64,000 bases of DNA from Mesorhizobium japonicum MAFF 303099 (GTDB lineage Bacteria; Pseudomonadota; Alphaproteobacteria; Rhizobiales; Rhizobiaceae), in assembly GCF_000009625.1 (NCBI RefSeq), contig NC_002678.2, positions 372,001 through 436,000 of the forward strand. The letters run 5' to 3'. Below, piece by piece: positions 25,868-34,520 of the stretch. The translations under genes were made by a program, and so were the position numbers. The notes beneath the pieces were generated by a model. That model did no database searches, was not told the origin of the DNA, and saw nothing but the letters and a program-made list of their open reading frames with translations. Every line of letters starts with the position of its first letter. Within the stretch, counting starts at the first letter, position 1.

Positions 25868-26314
25868 AATAAACAAGAGCTACCCTGGGACAACCCGCGT
25901 TTTCGCAACTGGGTCGCGGTGGCGCGCGCCAGTCATGTGCTGGAGCGCACGCTGGCGGTGAAACTCGCGCCGCTGGACCTGAAGCCGGCGCAGCTCGACG
26001 TGCTGATGAACCTCTACCGCCATCCCGGCATGTCGCAGCACGACCTTGCCCGCAAGCTGCTCGTCGGCCGCTCCAACATCACCATGCTGTTGCCCCAGCT
26101 GGAGACGCGCGGCCTGCTGCGCCGCGAAGGCGACGAGAAGGACAAGCGCATCTTGCGGCTTGCCCTCACAGAGGCCGGCGAGGCGCTGCTGATGCAGGCG
26201 CTGAAAGTGCACATGGCGTTGATCGAAAAAGCGATGAGCCAGTCGACGCCGGAGCAGTGCGACATGATCGGCGAACAGATGCGCAAGATCTACGAGGTGC
26301 TGAAGGAGGCCTGA
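25862..26314 (+). CDS. MarR family transcriptional regulator
   Basis: A 150-residue winged-helix regulator. The recognition region reads MSQHDLARKLLVGRSNITML, and the wing has the family signature RREGDEKDKRILRLALTEAG. The length and helical ends are typical. The start codon lies inside the second of two tandem palindromes, so the protein very likely represses its own gene and the divergent hydrolase. The ligand is unknown. Confidence 0.92.
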   Translation: MNNKQELPWDNPRFRNWVAVARASHVLERTLAVKLAPLDLKPAQLDVLMNLYRHPGMSQHDLARKLLVGRSNITMLLPQLETRGLLRREGDEKDKRILRLALTEAGEALLMQALKVHMALIEKAMSQSTPEQCDMIGEQMRKIYEVLKEA

Positions 26315-26330
26315 CGGCCCTTTCAGTCAC

Positions 26331-26942
26331 TCACCACATGGTCTTCTTCGCCCGCTCCGGCCATTCCCTGTCGTAGGTTTCGCCGTCGATGTTCTTGCGG
26401 CTGGTGATTTCCAGGATTTTTCCGGGCGTCGGCAGCGATTTCGGATCGACATGTTTTGCCGGATTCCAAAGCTCCGACCGAACGATGGCGCGGGCACACT
26501 GGAAATAGACCGAATCGACGTCGATGACGGTCACCGAGCGCGCCGCCTTGCCGTCCACCATGAAGGATGCGCAAAGTTCGGCGTCCGTGGTGATATGCGC
26601 GCGGCCGTTGATGCGCAGCGTCGTGCCGGAGCCCGGCACCAGGAACAGCAGCCCGAGACGCGGATCCCGGATGATGTTGCGCAGCGAATCGGCGCGATTG
26701 TTGCCCCGCCGGTCCGGCATCATCACTGTCTTGGGGTCAACAATGCGCACGAATCCGGCGAGATCGCCGCGCGGCGAACAATCCAGTCCCTCCGGACCGC
26801 TGGTGGCAAGCGCTACAAAGGGCGAAGCCGCGATGAAGGCGGCATATTCGGGAATGACGTGGTCGAGTTCCTTGACCAGCGAGGCTTCGCCTGGAACGCC
26901 GTAGAGCGCCTCGAGTTGTTCGACCGTGGTGATAACCGGCAT
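26331..26942 (-). CDS. Pyridoxamine 5'-phosphate oxidase-family flavoprotein (MSMEG_1061-like)
   Basis: An FMN-binding split-barrel protein of 203 residues. Typical pieces are PFVALATSGPEGLDCSPRGD, RRGNNRADSLRNIIRDPRLG and LFLVPGSGTTLRINGRA, which match the PPOX-class subgroup with an MSMEG_1061-type annotation. It lacks the residues that define true PdxH, so pyridoxal synthesis is unlikely. Reductase activity on an unknown substrate is possible. It is convergent with the MarR gene. Confidence 0.85.
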   Translation of the reverse strand: MPVITTVEQLEALYGVPGEASLVKELDHVIPEYAAFIAASPFVALATSGPEGLDCSPRGDLAGFVRIVDPKTVMMPDRRGNNRADSLRNIIRDPRLGLLFLVPGSGTTLRINGRAHITTDAELCASFMVDGKAARSVTVIDVDSVYFQCARAIVRSELWNPAKHVDPKSLPTPGKILEITSRKNIDGETYDREWPERAKKTMW

Positions 26943-27005
26943 CGTTTTTGTCTCCGAACCTTTGCCGGCGCTACTCCAGATGTGTGACGCCCTTACGACG
27001 CCAGA

Positions 27006-27359
27006 TTAGCGATCGCGGCTCAAGCCCTTTTCCGCAAGCTCCGCCAGATAGGCATTCCAGCGCTCATCCTTCTCATGGCCGAGCGTATGCAGGTAGTTCC
27101 AGGTGAAAATGCCGGTGTCGTGGAAATCATCGAAGGTGATGCGCACCGCATAGTTGCCGACCGGCTCGATCTTCAGAATGGCCACATTGCGCTTGCCGGG
27201 AACCGTCACACGCTGGTCGGGCGAATGACCCTGCACCTCGGCCGATGGCGAGGCAACGCGCAAAAGCTCAGCAGGCAATTCGAATGGCTGGTGATTGGGA
27301 AAGGTGACCGACAGCAGCTTGCGGTCCTTGGAGACCCGGAGTTCTTTTGGCGCGGTCAT
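27006..27359 (-). CDS. DUF971 (gamma-butyrobetaine hydroxylase N-terminal-like) protein
   Basis: A 117-residue protein made of one DUF971 domain. The key parts are LRVSKDRKLLSVTFPNHQPF and AVRITFDDFHDTGIFTWNYL, the latter being the family signature. This domain forms the N-terminus of gamma-butyrobetaine hydroxylase and occurs alone near iron-sulfur cluster genes in bacteria. It lies divergent from moaA, an Fe-S enzyme, so a part in cluster assembly or repair is a reasonable guess. Confidence 0.88.
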   Translation of the reverse strand: MTAPKELRVSKDRKLLSVTFPNHQPFELPAELLRVASPSAEVQGHSPDQRVTVPGKRNVAILKIEPVGNYAVRITFDDFHDTGIFTWNYLHTLGHEKDERWNAYLAELAEKGLSRDR

Positions 27360-27556
27360 GCTGTTTGATCCCGTATCGATTGCCCTTCCCTACGCCGCTT
27401 CGCGACAGGGGAAAAGTCCTGATGGAACAACCGACATACCGTGTCGGCTCCGGGATGTTACCAAAGATCGAGAAGCGGTATCTTGAATGGCGGGCTGGAT
27501 CGTATCACATAGCTGTATATAACGGCGCCCGGTAACGGCCACGGAAACGCTCGAAC

Positions 27557-28552
27557 ATGAACATGATCGACCCCTTCGGTCGCACGATCAGCTATCTCAG
27601 AGTGTCGGTCACCGACCGCTGCGATTTTCGCTGCACCTATTGCATGGCCGAAGACATGGCCTTCCTGCCGAAGAAGGACCTGTTGTCGCTGGAAGAGCTG
27701 GACCGGCTCTGCAGCGTCTTCATCGAGAAGGGCGTCAGACGGCTGCGGCTCACCGGCGGCGAGCCACTGGTGCGCAAAAACATCATGCATCTGGTGCGCC
27801 AGCTCTCGCGCCACCTCGACAGCGGCGCGCTGGAAGAACTGACGCTGACCACCAACGGCTCGCAGCTGTCGCGCTTCGCCGCCGAGCTCGCCGATTGCGG
27901 CGTCAAGCGCATCAACGTCTCGCTCGACACGCTCGATGCCGACAAGTTCCACCAGATCACCCGCTGGGGCCATCTCGACAAGGTCATGCAAGGCATCGAT
28001 GCCGCTCAGGCGGCCGGGCTGAAGGTCAAGCTCAACGCGGTGGCGTTGAAGGATTTCAACGACGCCGAACTGCCCGACATGATGCGCTGGGCGCATGGCC
28101 GCGGCATGGATCTCACCGTCATCGAAACCATGCCGATGGGCGAGATCGACGCCGATCGCACCGACCAGTATCTGCCGCTGTCGCTGCTGCGCGCCTCGCT
28201 GGAGCGTCAGTTCACGCTGACCGACATTCCCTTCAAGACCGGTGGCCCTGCCCGATACGTCCACGTCGCCGAGACCGGCGGAAAGCTCGGTTTCATCACA
28301 CCGATGACGCATAATTTCTGCGAAAGCTGCAACCGCGTCCGGCTGACCTGCACCGGTACGCTCTATATGTGCCTTGGCCAGGAAGACGCGGCCGACCTGC
28401 GCGCGCCGTTGCGTGCATCCGAAGGCAACGAACTTGTCGCCGACGCCATCGACGAGGCCATCGGCCGCAAGCCGAAAGGCCATGATTTCATCATCGACCG
28501 CCGCACCAGCCGTCCCTCGGTTTCCCGGCATATGAGCGTCACCGGCGGCTGA
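27557..28552 (+). CDS. moaA: GTP 3',8-cyclase MoaA
   Basis: A radical-SAM enzyme that starts molybdenum cofactor synthesis by converting GTP to the 3',8-cyclo product. The SAM-binding cluster cysteines are C22, C26 and C29 in CDFRCTYC. The second cluster lies in [19 protein letters not shown]. The C-terminal Gly-Gly needed for activity is present (TGG at the end). At 331 residues it is complete. The mobA and mobB genes follow about 2 kb downstream on the same strand, so this is a Moco gene neighbourhood with three unrelated genes inserted. Confidence 0.96.
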   Translation: MNMIDPFGRTISYLRVSVTDRCDFRCTYCMAEDMAFLPKKDLLSLEELDRLCSVFIEKGVRRLRLTGGEPLVRKNIMHLVRQLSRHLDSGALEELTLTTNGSQLSRFAAELADCGVKRINVSLDTLDADKFHQITRWGHLDKVMQGIDAAQAAGLKVKLNAVALKDFNDAELPDMMRWAHGRGMDLTVIETMPMGEIDADRTDQYLPLSLLRASLERQFTLTDIPFKTGGPARYVHVAETGGKLGFITPMTHNFCESCNRVRLTCTGTLYMCLGQEDAADLRAPLRASEGNELVADAIDEAIGRKPKGHDFIIDRRTSRPSVSRHMSVTGG

Positions 28553-28608
28553 TTTTTTCTCCGATTTGGTGCAAGATTATCTTTGGTCACAAGGGCCAAG
28601 GGGGCATC

Positions 28609-29103
28609 GTGCTGCGTCTTTATCGTATCGGCTTGTCGGCGCTGACCACAGTTCTGTCCTTGGCGACGCCAGTCACAACAACTGCAAACGCCAAGCCCTT
28701 CACCTATGTGAACGCGCGCTTCGGCACCGTCTGCACTTTTCCCGACGAGATATTCACCGATCGTCAGCCTGAGCCGGAAAATGGCGACGGACAGGTCTGG
28801 CTGAGCGCGGACGGCGCCAGCCTGACCTGCTCCGGCATCCTCAACGTCGATGACGACACGCCGAAAAGCTTTGTCGCCGATGAAAAGGCAAGCAAGGAAC
28901 CTGGCTACACCGTTACCTACAGCAAGACCGGCAAGAACTGGGCGGTGTTGTCGGGCATGAAGGATGGCAATATCTTTTACGAGCGGCGCCTGTTCGGCAG
29001 GGATGGCGTCATCCGCACCGTCTGGATCGATTATCCGCCGGCCTTGAAGGCGAAATACGATCCGCTCGTCGGCGCCATTGCCGCAAGCCTCAAGGGGCAG
29101 TGA
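28609..29103 (+). CDS. Small secreted protein of unknown function
   Basis: A 164-residue exported protein. The start is GTG with AAGGGGG upstream, and the signal peptide ends near TTANAK. The mature part begins FTYVNARFGTVCTFPDEIF and has two cysteines that could pair. No catalytic motif was recognised. The VNARFGTVCTFP opening recurs in uncharacterised rhizobial secreted proteins as far as I remember. It lies 56 bases after moaA. Confidence 0.75.
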   Translation: MLRLYRIGLSALTTVLSLATPVTTTANAKPFTYVNARFGTVCTFPDEIFTDRQPEPENGDGQVWLSADGASLTCSGILNVDDDTPKSFVADEKASKEPGYTVTYSKTGKNWAVLSGMKDGNIFYERRLFGRDGVIRTVWIDYPPALKAKYDPLVGAIAASLKGQ

Positions 29104-29223
29104 GTGTTTCCGATCACACCCCAGAAAAAGTCTTGCTTGCAAACCGCCGCCGGATTTACCGCCAGCCTGTTCCGGCCTAGCCTTTCGCCAGAAGCGGCTC
29201 TTCGCTGATAGGGGGAATACACC

Positions 29224-29583
29224 ATGCGCAAACTCGTTCTTTCTCTCGCATTGCTTGGCCTCACGGCCCTGCCCGCGGCGGCGCAGTCGATCGGCGGCAC
29301 CTACACCGTCGCCGGCACCAATTTCGACGGTTCGAAATATGATGGCGAAGCCACCATCACGCTGACCAGCGGGACGACCTGCGCGATCCACTGGGAGACC
29401 GGCGGTTCTTCGTCCGACGGCATCTGCATGCGCAACGACGACGCGTTCTCCGCCGGCTATGTCATGGGCAAGGACATCGGCCTCGTCGTCTACAAGGTCG
29501 AGGATGACGGGTCGCTGCATGGCCTGTGGACCATCGCCGGCAAGGAAGGCAACGGCACCGAAGTGCTGACGCCGAAGAAATAG
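29224..29583 (+). CDS. Small secreted beta-rich protein
   Basis: A 119-residue exported protein with a signal peptide ending at PAAAQ. The mature part is rich in Gly, Thr and Asp and reads like a small beta barrel or sandwich (GGTYTVAGTNFDGSKYDGEA). Two cysteines lie in TTCAIHW and GICMRN. Similar proteins in rhizobia are sometimes annotated as fibronectin-binding-like, without evidence I can see here. The start has GGGGG upstream. Confidence 0.78.
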   Translation: MRKLVLSLALLGLTALPAAAQSIGGTYTVAGTNFDGSKYDGEATITLTSGTTCAIHWETGGSSSDGICMRNDDAFSAGYVMGKDIGLVVYKVEDDGSLHGLWTIAGKEGNGTEVLTPKK

Positions 29584-29670
29584 ACATCGGCAGCCTACGC
29601 AGGTTCCGGGAGGCGAAGCCGCCTCCCGACCAGATTCGCGCCGAATCCAGGACATGATTTCACATCGGCG

Positions 29671-30684
29671 ATGACGAATGCCCCGGTCCTGGCCCAGCCC
29701 TTTGCCATTGCTGTTTCTTGGCGGGCTGTTACAGGCTTGCTGCCCAAGCAACCGGTGGATGCCTTGCCTCTTTCCCCAAATCTTCGCGGCGCGTTGTTCA
29801 TGATGGTGGCGATGGTTGGCTTCACGCTCAATGACGCCATCACCAAATACTCTTCCCAATCGATGAACATGGCGCAGGTCATGCTGATTAGAGGAGCCTT
29901 TGCCTCGCTCTTCGTCGGCCTCCTGGCCTGGCAACGCGGCGCGCTTTTGCGGCCGGGCCTGATGCTGCAGCCGCTGGTGGCGATGCGTGTCCTGGGCGAA
30001 GCAGGCGCCACCGTGTCATTCCTCGTGGCGCTTGCCCATTTGCCGATCGGCAGTGTGTCAGCCGTTCTTCAGGCGCTGCCGCTGGCAGTGACGATGGGGG
30101 CAGCACTGTTTTTCGGCGAAGCGGTCGGCTGGCGGCGCTGGCTGGCGATCGCCGCCGGTTTTGCCGGCGTGATGGTCATCGTGCGGCCGGGATTCGACGG
30201 CTTCACTATATATTCCCTTTGGGCGCTGGCCAGCGTCGCCTGCTGCACCGTGCGTGATCTCGCCACCAGGCGCATTCCCCAAACCACACCGACCATGCTG
30301 GTCTCGACCGCGACCGCACTGGCGATGACCGTCGTTGGCGCGGTGCTGTTGGTGCCGATGGGCGGCTGGACGCCCATGACCGGCAAAAGCACGGCGCTGC
30401 TGGCTTTGGCTGCGGTGCTCGTGCTGATCGGTTATCAGTTCATCATCATGGCAATGCGCTCGGGCGAGATCTCCTTCATCGCGCCGTTCCGCTACACCGC
30501 GCTCCTCTGGTCCATCCTGCTTGGCTTGATCGTCTTCGGCGACATACCTGACATGCCGATGGTTGTCGGCGCGACGATCGTCGTCGGCTCGGGTCTTTAT
30601 GCACTCTACCGCGAGCGTGTGGTCGGCCGGCGAAGGATCGTCGCCGAAACGACCGGGCCGGCCATGGCGCCGGATGGAATCTAG
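29671..30684 (+). CDS. DMT-superfamily (EamA) transporter
   Basis: An inner-membrane drug/metabolite transporter with about ten hydrophobic segments arranged as two EamA repeats. The first repeat starts LRGALFMMVAMVGFTLNDAI. The second includes FIAPFRYTALLWSILLGLIVFGDIPD, a strong EamA signature. The 337-residue length is a little long for the family because about 35 residues precede the first helix; a GTG at 29756 may be the real start. The substrate is unknown, and the gene is not obviously linked to the Moco genes around it. Confidence 0.85.
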   Translation: MTNAPVLAQPFAIAVSWRAVTGLLPKQPVDALPLSPNLRGALFMMVAMVGFTLNDAITKYSSQSMNMAQVMLIRGAFASLFVGLLAWQRGALLRPGLMLQPLVAMRVLGEAGATVSFLVALAHLPIGSVSAVLQALPLAVTMGAALFFGEAVGWRRWLAIAAGFAGVMVIVRPGFDGFTIYSLWALASVACCTVRDLATRRIPQTTPTMLVSTATALAMTVVGAVLLVPMGGWTPMTGKSTALLALAAVLVLIGYQFIIMAMRSGEISFIAPFRYTALLWSILLGLIVFGDIPDMPMVVGATIVVGSGLYALYRERVVGRRRIVAETTGPAMAPDGI

Positions 30685-30727
30685 CCGGCTCTTGTGATTT
30701 CCGGCGGCTGGCGTACAGGCTCGATGC

Positions 30728-31354
30728 ATGAGGCGAGATATTGCAGGGATCGTCCTGGCCGGTGGCCAGTCAAGGCGGATGGGAGGCGGCGACAAGAGCC
30801 TGTTGCCGCTCGGCAGCGGCAGCGTGCTTGACCAAATCCTGTCGCGCTTTGGCCCGCAGATCGAAATCCTGGCGCTGAGCGCCAATGGCGATCCCGAACG
30901 CTTTTCCCGTTTCGGACTGCCCGTGCTTGCCGACACCGTCGAAGGCTTTGCCGGGCCGCTTGCCGGAATCCTAACGGGCCTCGAATGGGCCATTGCCGGC
31001 ACGCCTTGCAAGGCCGTCGTAACCGCCGCAGGCGACACGCCGTTCCTGCCGCTTGATCTCGTCGATCGCCTGGCGGCGGCAGCCCGCGACCATCCCGGTT
31101 CCATTGCCGTCGCCTCCTCGGCCGGTAGGCGGCACCCGACCTTTGCGCTGTGGCCGACCGAATGCCGCGATGCTTTGCGGCATTTCCTGGTCGATGAGGA
31201 CAACAGGCGCGTTTCGGACTTCATCGAGCGCCATGGTCACGTGGAGGTGGAATTCCGGTTCGTGCAATCCGCTGGGCTCGATCCTTTCTTCAACATCAAT
31301 GTGCCTGATGACCTTGCCCAGGCCGCGCGCCTGTTGCAGAGCATGACATCATGA
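30728..31354 (+). CDS. mobA: Molybdenum cofactor guanylyltransferase MobA
   Basis: A cytosolic enzyme that attaches GMP to molybdopterin to form the guanine dinucleotide cofactor. The nucleotide-binding signature LAGGQSRRMGGGDKSLLPLG is intact near the N-terminus. The conserved GPLAGILTGLEW and AAGDTPFLP follow, and the C-terminal FFNINVPDDL is typical. At 208 residues it is complete. Its stop overlaps the mobB start (ATGA), so the two are coupled. Confidence 0.94.
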   Translation: MRRDIAGIVLAGGQSRRMGGGDKSLLPLGSGSVLDQILSRFGPQIEILALSANGDPERFSRFGLPVLADTVEGFAGPLAGILTGLEWAIAGTPCKAVVTAAGDTPFLPLDLVDRLAAAARDHPGSIAVASSAGRRHPTFALWPTECRDALRHFLVDEDNRRVSDFIERHGHVEVEFRFVQSAGLDPFFNINVPDDLAQAARLLQSMTS

Positions 31355-31854
31355 ACATCTTCGGCATCACCGGCTGGAAAAACTCCGGCAAGACCACCCT
31401 CACCGAAAAGCTGGTCGCCGAGCTTGTGCGGCGCGGCTGGAAGGTCTCGACGGTCAAACATGCCCATCATGATTTCGACATCGACAAGCCGGGCGCCGAC
31501 AGCTTCCGCCATCGGCAGGCTGGCGCCACCGAGGTTGCGATCGTCTCCGGCAACCGCTGGGCGCTGATGCACGAATTGCGCGGCGAGGATGAGCCGCCGC
31601 TGGAAAGCATCCTCTCGCGACTCGCCCCATGCGACATCGTGCTGGTCGAAGGCTACAAGCGCGAATCCCACCGCAAGATCGAAACACGGCGCCTGGAGGC
31701 GAAGGACCGGACGCCGCTTTCGGCGGGCGATCCCAACATTGTCGCCATCGCCGCCGATTTCGCCGTCACGGACAAGAGCCTGCCGGCATTCGATCTCGAC
31801 GACGTAAAATCGATAGTCGACTTCATCGAGCGTACCACCGGCCTCGTTGCTTGA
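31351..31854 (+). CDS. mobB: Molybdopterin-guanine dinucleotide biosynthesis protein MobB
   Basis: A GTP-binding accessory protein of molybdenum cofactor maturation. The P-loop reads GWKNSGKTTL at the N-terminus, followed by KHAHHDFDIDKPGADSFRHR, the family hallmark, and LVEGYKRESHRKIE. At 167 residues it is standard. The start overlaps the mobA stop by four bases. The pair works after moaA in the same pathway. Confidence 0.94.
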   Translation: MNIFGITGWKNSGKTTLTEKLVAELVRRGWKVSTVKHAHHDFDIDKPGADSFRHRQAGATEVAIVSGNRWALMHELRGEDEPPLESILSRLAPCDIVLVEGYKRESHRKIETRRLEAKDRTPLSAGDPNIVAIAADFAVTDKSLPAFDLDDVKSIVDFIERTTGLVA

Positions 31855-32012
31855 GATGTAACGTGACGGCAGAAGCCCATTGCCGATTTCGGTGGTTTTG
31901 CAGTTGCTTTTTTCTTGGAAAGAATGGGAGTATCGCCTCAGCGGGCGGTCAAAAGCACCGCCCCATAGAGCCGTTTCGGAACGACGGTCGGGACCATAAA
32001 GAGAGGACTATC

Positions 32013-32798
32013 ATGCGTATTGCACTGCGTATCGCGCTCGCCGCATCGGCTGCGCTGCTGACGCTCGGCGTCGCCCAGGCCCAGGAAAAGACCCTGCGGA
32101 TCGGCACCGAAGGCGCCTATCCCCCGTTCAACAACCTCACCTCCGACGGCAAGCTCGTCGGCTTCGATATCGACATCGCCCAGGCGCTTTGCGATCAGAT
32201 GAAGGTGAAGTGCACCTTCGTCGCCCAGGATTGGGACGGCATCATCCCGGCACTTCAGGCCGGCAAGTTCGACGCCATCGTCGCTTCGATGTCGATCACG
32301 CCTGAGCGCAAGGAGAAGGTCGACTTCACCCACAAATACTACAACACACCCTCGGCTCTCGCAGTGCCGAAAGACAGCACGCTGAAGGGCGTGACCAAGG
32401 CAGATCTCGCCGGCAAGACCATCGGCGTCGCCACGACGACCACCCATTTCAACTATGCCTCGAAGACCTACACCGACAGCACCGTGAAGGGCTATCCGAG
32501 CAGCCCCGAGGAGCAGGCAGATCTGGCCAATGGTCGTCTGGACGCCATCGAGGACGATATCGTCGTGCTCCAGCAGTGGCTGGACTCGCCTGATGGCGCC
32601 TGCTGCAAGATTCTCGGCCAGCCCTCGCCGCAACCGGTCGAGATCTTCGGGCCGGGCGCCGGCATAGCCGTGCGCAAGGGCGAGACCGATCTGGTCAACA
32701 AGCTCAATGAGGCCATCGACGCCATCCGCGCCAATGGAAAATACAAGGAAATCAACGACAAGTACTTCAAGTTCGACGTCTTCGGCGCCGAGTCCTGA
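32013..32798 (+). CDS. Amino-acid ABC transporter substrate-binding protein
   Basis: A periplasmic binding protein of the cationic/polar amino-acid family (solute-binding family 3). The signal peptide (MRIALRIALAASAALLTLGV) is cleaved near AQAQ. The mature start KTLRIGTEGAYPPFNNLTSD and VGFDIDIAQALCDQMKVKC are classical. SMSITPERKEKVDFTHKYY confirms the family and suits lysine/arginine/ornithine or octopine-type ligands. The ATG has AGAGAGGA upstream. A strong hairpin at 32809 separates it from the two permease genes, which would give more binding protein than permease. Confidence 0.93.
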   Translation: MRIALRIALAASAALLTLGVAQAQEKTLRIGTEGAYPPFNNLTSDGKLVGFDIDIAQALCDQMKVKCTFVAQDWDGIIPALQAGKFDAIVASMSITPERKEKVDFTHKYYNTPSALAVPKDSTLKGVTKADLAGKTIGVATTTTHFNYASKTYTDSTVKGYPSSPEEQADLANGRLDAIEDDIVVLQQWLDSPDGACCKILGQPSPQPVEIFGPGAGIAVRKGETDLVNKLNEAIDAIRANGKYKEINDKYFKFDVFGAES

Positions 32799-32808
32799 TA
32801 GACGGATC

Positions 32809-32837
32809 AAGACGGCGGGGAAATTCCCCGCCGTCTT
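32809..32837 (+). terminator. Attenuating hairpin after the binding-protein gene
   Basis: Perfect 12-base arms AAGACGGCGGGG and CCCCGCCGTCTT enclose a 5-base loop, followed by T-rich sequence. It lies 11 bases past the stop codon and 40 before the permease gene. It probably ends most transcripts and protects the binding-protein message. Confidence 0.85.
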
Positions 32838-32876
32838 TCTATTCATCTTGGAACGCCGTGGAGATAAGACCCGTCA

Positions 32877-33596
32877 ATGCCAGCCCAAAGCATATGGACA
32901 CTTCTCAGTTGGGGACCTGACGGCTGGAGTGACGACATTGCCTATGGCGTCATTGTAACGGTTCTGCTCGCGCTGGCGACGCTCCCCATTGGGTTGACGA
33001 TTGGCTTTTTCATTGCGCTCGGCAAGCAGTCCGAGGAGCCGTCGCTGCGCCTCGCCGCCAATATCTACACCACGGTCTTTCGCGGCCTGCCGGAACTGGT
33101 GACGCTTTTCCTGTTCTTCTTCGGCATGCCGATCCTGCTGCAGCATCTCATCCGGTATTTCCGCCCCGAGGCGACCATCGACGTCAACAGCTTCGTCGCC
33201 GGCATGATCGTGCTCTCGCTGATCTTCTCGTCCTATGCCAGCGAGGTTTTCCTCTCGGCCTTCCGCGCCATCCCGAAGGGGCAGTATGAGGGTGGCTATT
33301 CCATTGGTCTGTCCAAATGGCAGACCATGCGCCTGGTGATCCTGCCGCAGCTGTTGCGCATTGCCTTCCCCGGCCTCGAGAACTGCTGGCTCAGCCTGCT
33401 CAAGGACACGTCGCTGGTTTCGGTCGTCGGTCTTGCCGAGACACTGCGCAATGCCGGCGTGGCGGCTCGCGTCACCAAACATTCGTTCCTGTTTTACAGC
33501 ATTGCGGCTCTGGTCTTTCTCGGTCTGGCCGTCGTGTCATCCTTCGCCACCGGTGCCATTTTGCGCTCGCTTGGCAAACGGGAGGCACAACGATGA
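32877..33596 (+). CDS. Amino-acid ABC transporter permease (HisQ-like)
   Basis: An inner-membrane permease of 239 residues with about five membrane segments. The family marks are FRGLPELVTLFLFFFG near residues 62-77 and the ATPase-contact loop EGGYSIGLSKWQTMRLVILP (EAA motif). It overlaps the next permease by four bases. The two form the heterodimeric channel for the upstream binding protein. No ATPase gene is adjacent. Confidence 0.92.
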   Translation: MPAQSIWTLLSWGPDGWSDDIAYGVIVTVLLALATLPIGLTIGFFIALGKQSEEPSLRLAANIYTTVFRGLPELVTLFLFFFGMPILLQHLIRYFRPEATIDVNSFVAGMIVLSLIFSSYASEVFLSAFRAIPKGQYEGGYSIGLSKWQTMRLVILPQLLRIAFPGLENCWLSLLKDTSLVSVVGLAETLRNAGVAARVTKHSFLFYSIAALVFLGLAVVSSFATGAILRSLGKREAQR

Positions 33597-34414
33597 GCGC
33601 CACCGCCGCCATGGTCGAACGGCCGCCACCGCGGACCCGCGGCTGGCCGCGACCGCGCATCGTCGGCTACGCGCTGGTCTGCCTATGGATCGCCTTTGGC
33701 CTTGGCATCGTCGGCTATCTTGTCTTTGCCTGGAACCCGGTCTTCTTCGCCAAATATGCGCCGGCCTATCTGAGCGGACTGGGCGTTACCTTGTCGCTGG
33801 TCGCCATTTCAATGGTGCTTGGCGCCGTCCTGTCGATGCCCGTTGCTTACGGGCGCATGTCCAGAAACCGGATCCTGTCCGGCCTTGCTTACTGTTACGT
33901 CTATTTCTTTCGAGGCACGCCGCTGCTGGTTCAGACGTTCCTGATCTATTACGGGCTGGGGTCGTTCAGGCCGGAACTCCAGATGATCGGGCTTTGGGAT
34001 TTCTTCAAGGACGCCTTCAACTGCGGCGTCTTCGCCTTTGCGCTCAACACCGCCGCCTACCAGGCCGAAATCCTGCGCGGCGCCATCGAAAGCGTGCACA
34101 GGGGCCAATGGGAAGGCGCTGCATCCCTCGGCCTGCACAAATTGCAGACGCTGCGCAAGATCATCCTGCCGCAAGCTCTGATCGTCGCCTTGCGGCCCTA
34201 CGGCAATGAGCTGATCCTGATGGTCAAGGCGTCCGCCATCGTCGCCATCATCACCGTCTACGACCTGATGGGCAATGCGAAACTCGCCTTTGCCAATTCC
34301 TTCGATATCCAGGCCTATATCTGGGTCGCCCTGGTGTACCTGGTGATGGTCGAGTTGTTGCGCCATGCGATCGAATGGATCGAGCGCCGGATCACCATTC
34401 ACCTGAAGCGTTGA
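33593..34414 (+). CDS. Amino-acid ABC transporter permease (HisM-like)
   Basis: The second inner-membrane permease of the transporter, 273 residues. It shows FRGTPLLVQTFLIYYGLG and the EAA loop EGAASLGLHKLQTLRKIILP, followed by ALRPYGNELILMVKASAIVA, typical of HisM. The ATG overlaps the stop codon of the first permease (ATGA). An N-terminal proline/arginine-rich cytosolic stretch of about 25 residues precedes the first helix. The operon appears to stop here without an ATP-binding subunit. Confidence 0.92.
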   Translation: MSATAAMVERPPPRTRGWPRPRIVGYALVCLWIAFGLGIVGYLVFAWNPVFFAKYAPAYLSGLGVTLSLVAISMVLGAVLSMPVAYGRMSRNRILSGLAYCYVYFFRGTPLLVQTFLIYYGLGSFRPELQMIGLWDFFKDAFNCGVFAFALNTAAYQAEILRGAIESVHRGQWEGAASLGLHKLQTLRKIILPQALIVALRPYGNELILMVKASAIVAIITVYDLMGNAKLAFANSFDIQAYIWVALVYLVMVELLRHAIEWIERRITIHLKR

Positions 34415-34520
34415 CCCGTTTTCGGCTGTGCCAGTCGATCGCACCACGCGCGTCTTGACGAATTAAGCGCAGGGCCTAGAGCTTTCCCAGCAATTTCGTT
34501 TCCGTCTGAAGGGCAAGCTC

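Noticed and set aside
27360..27556. Possible Moco-responsive riboswitch before moaA
   Set aside because: No conserved riboswitch core could be found, and such elements are not typical of this group.
28363..29934. 523-codon minus-strand open frame
   Set aside because: It spans the moaA end and two secreted-protein genes on the other strand and has no recognisable domain.
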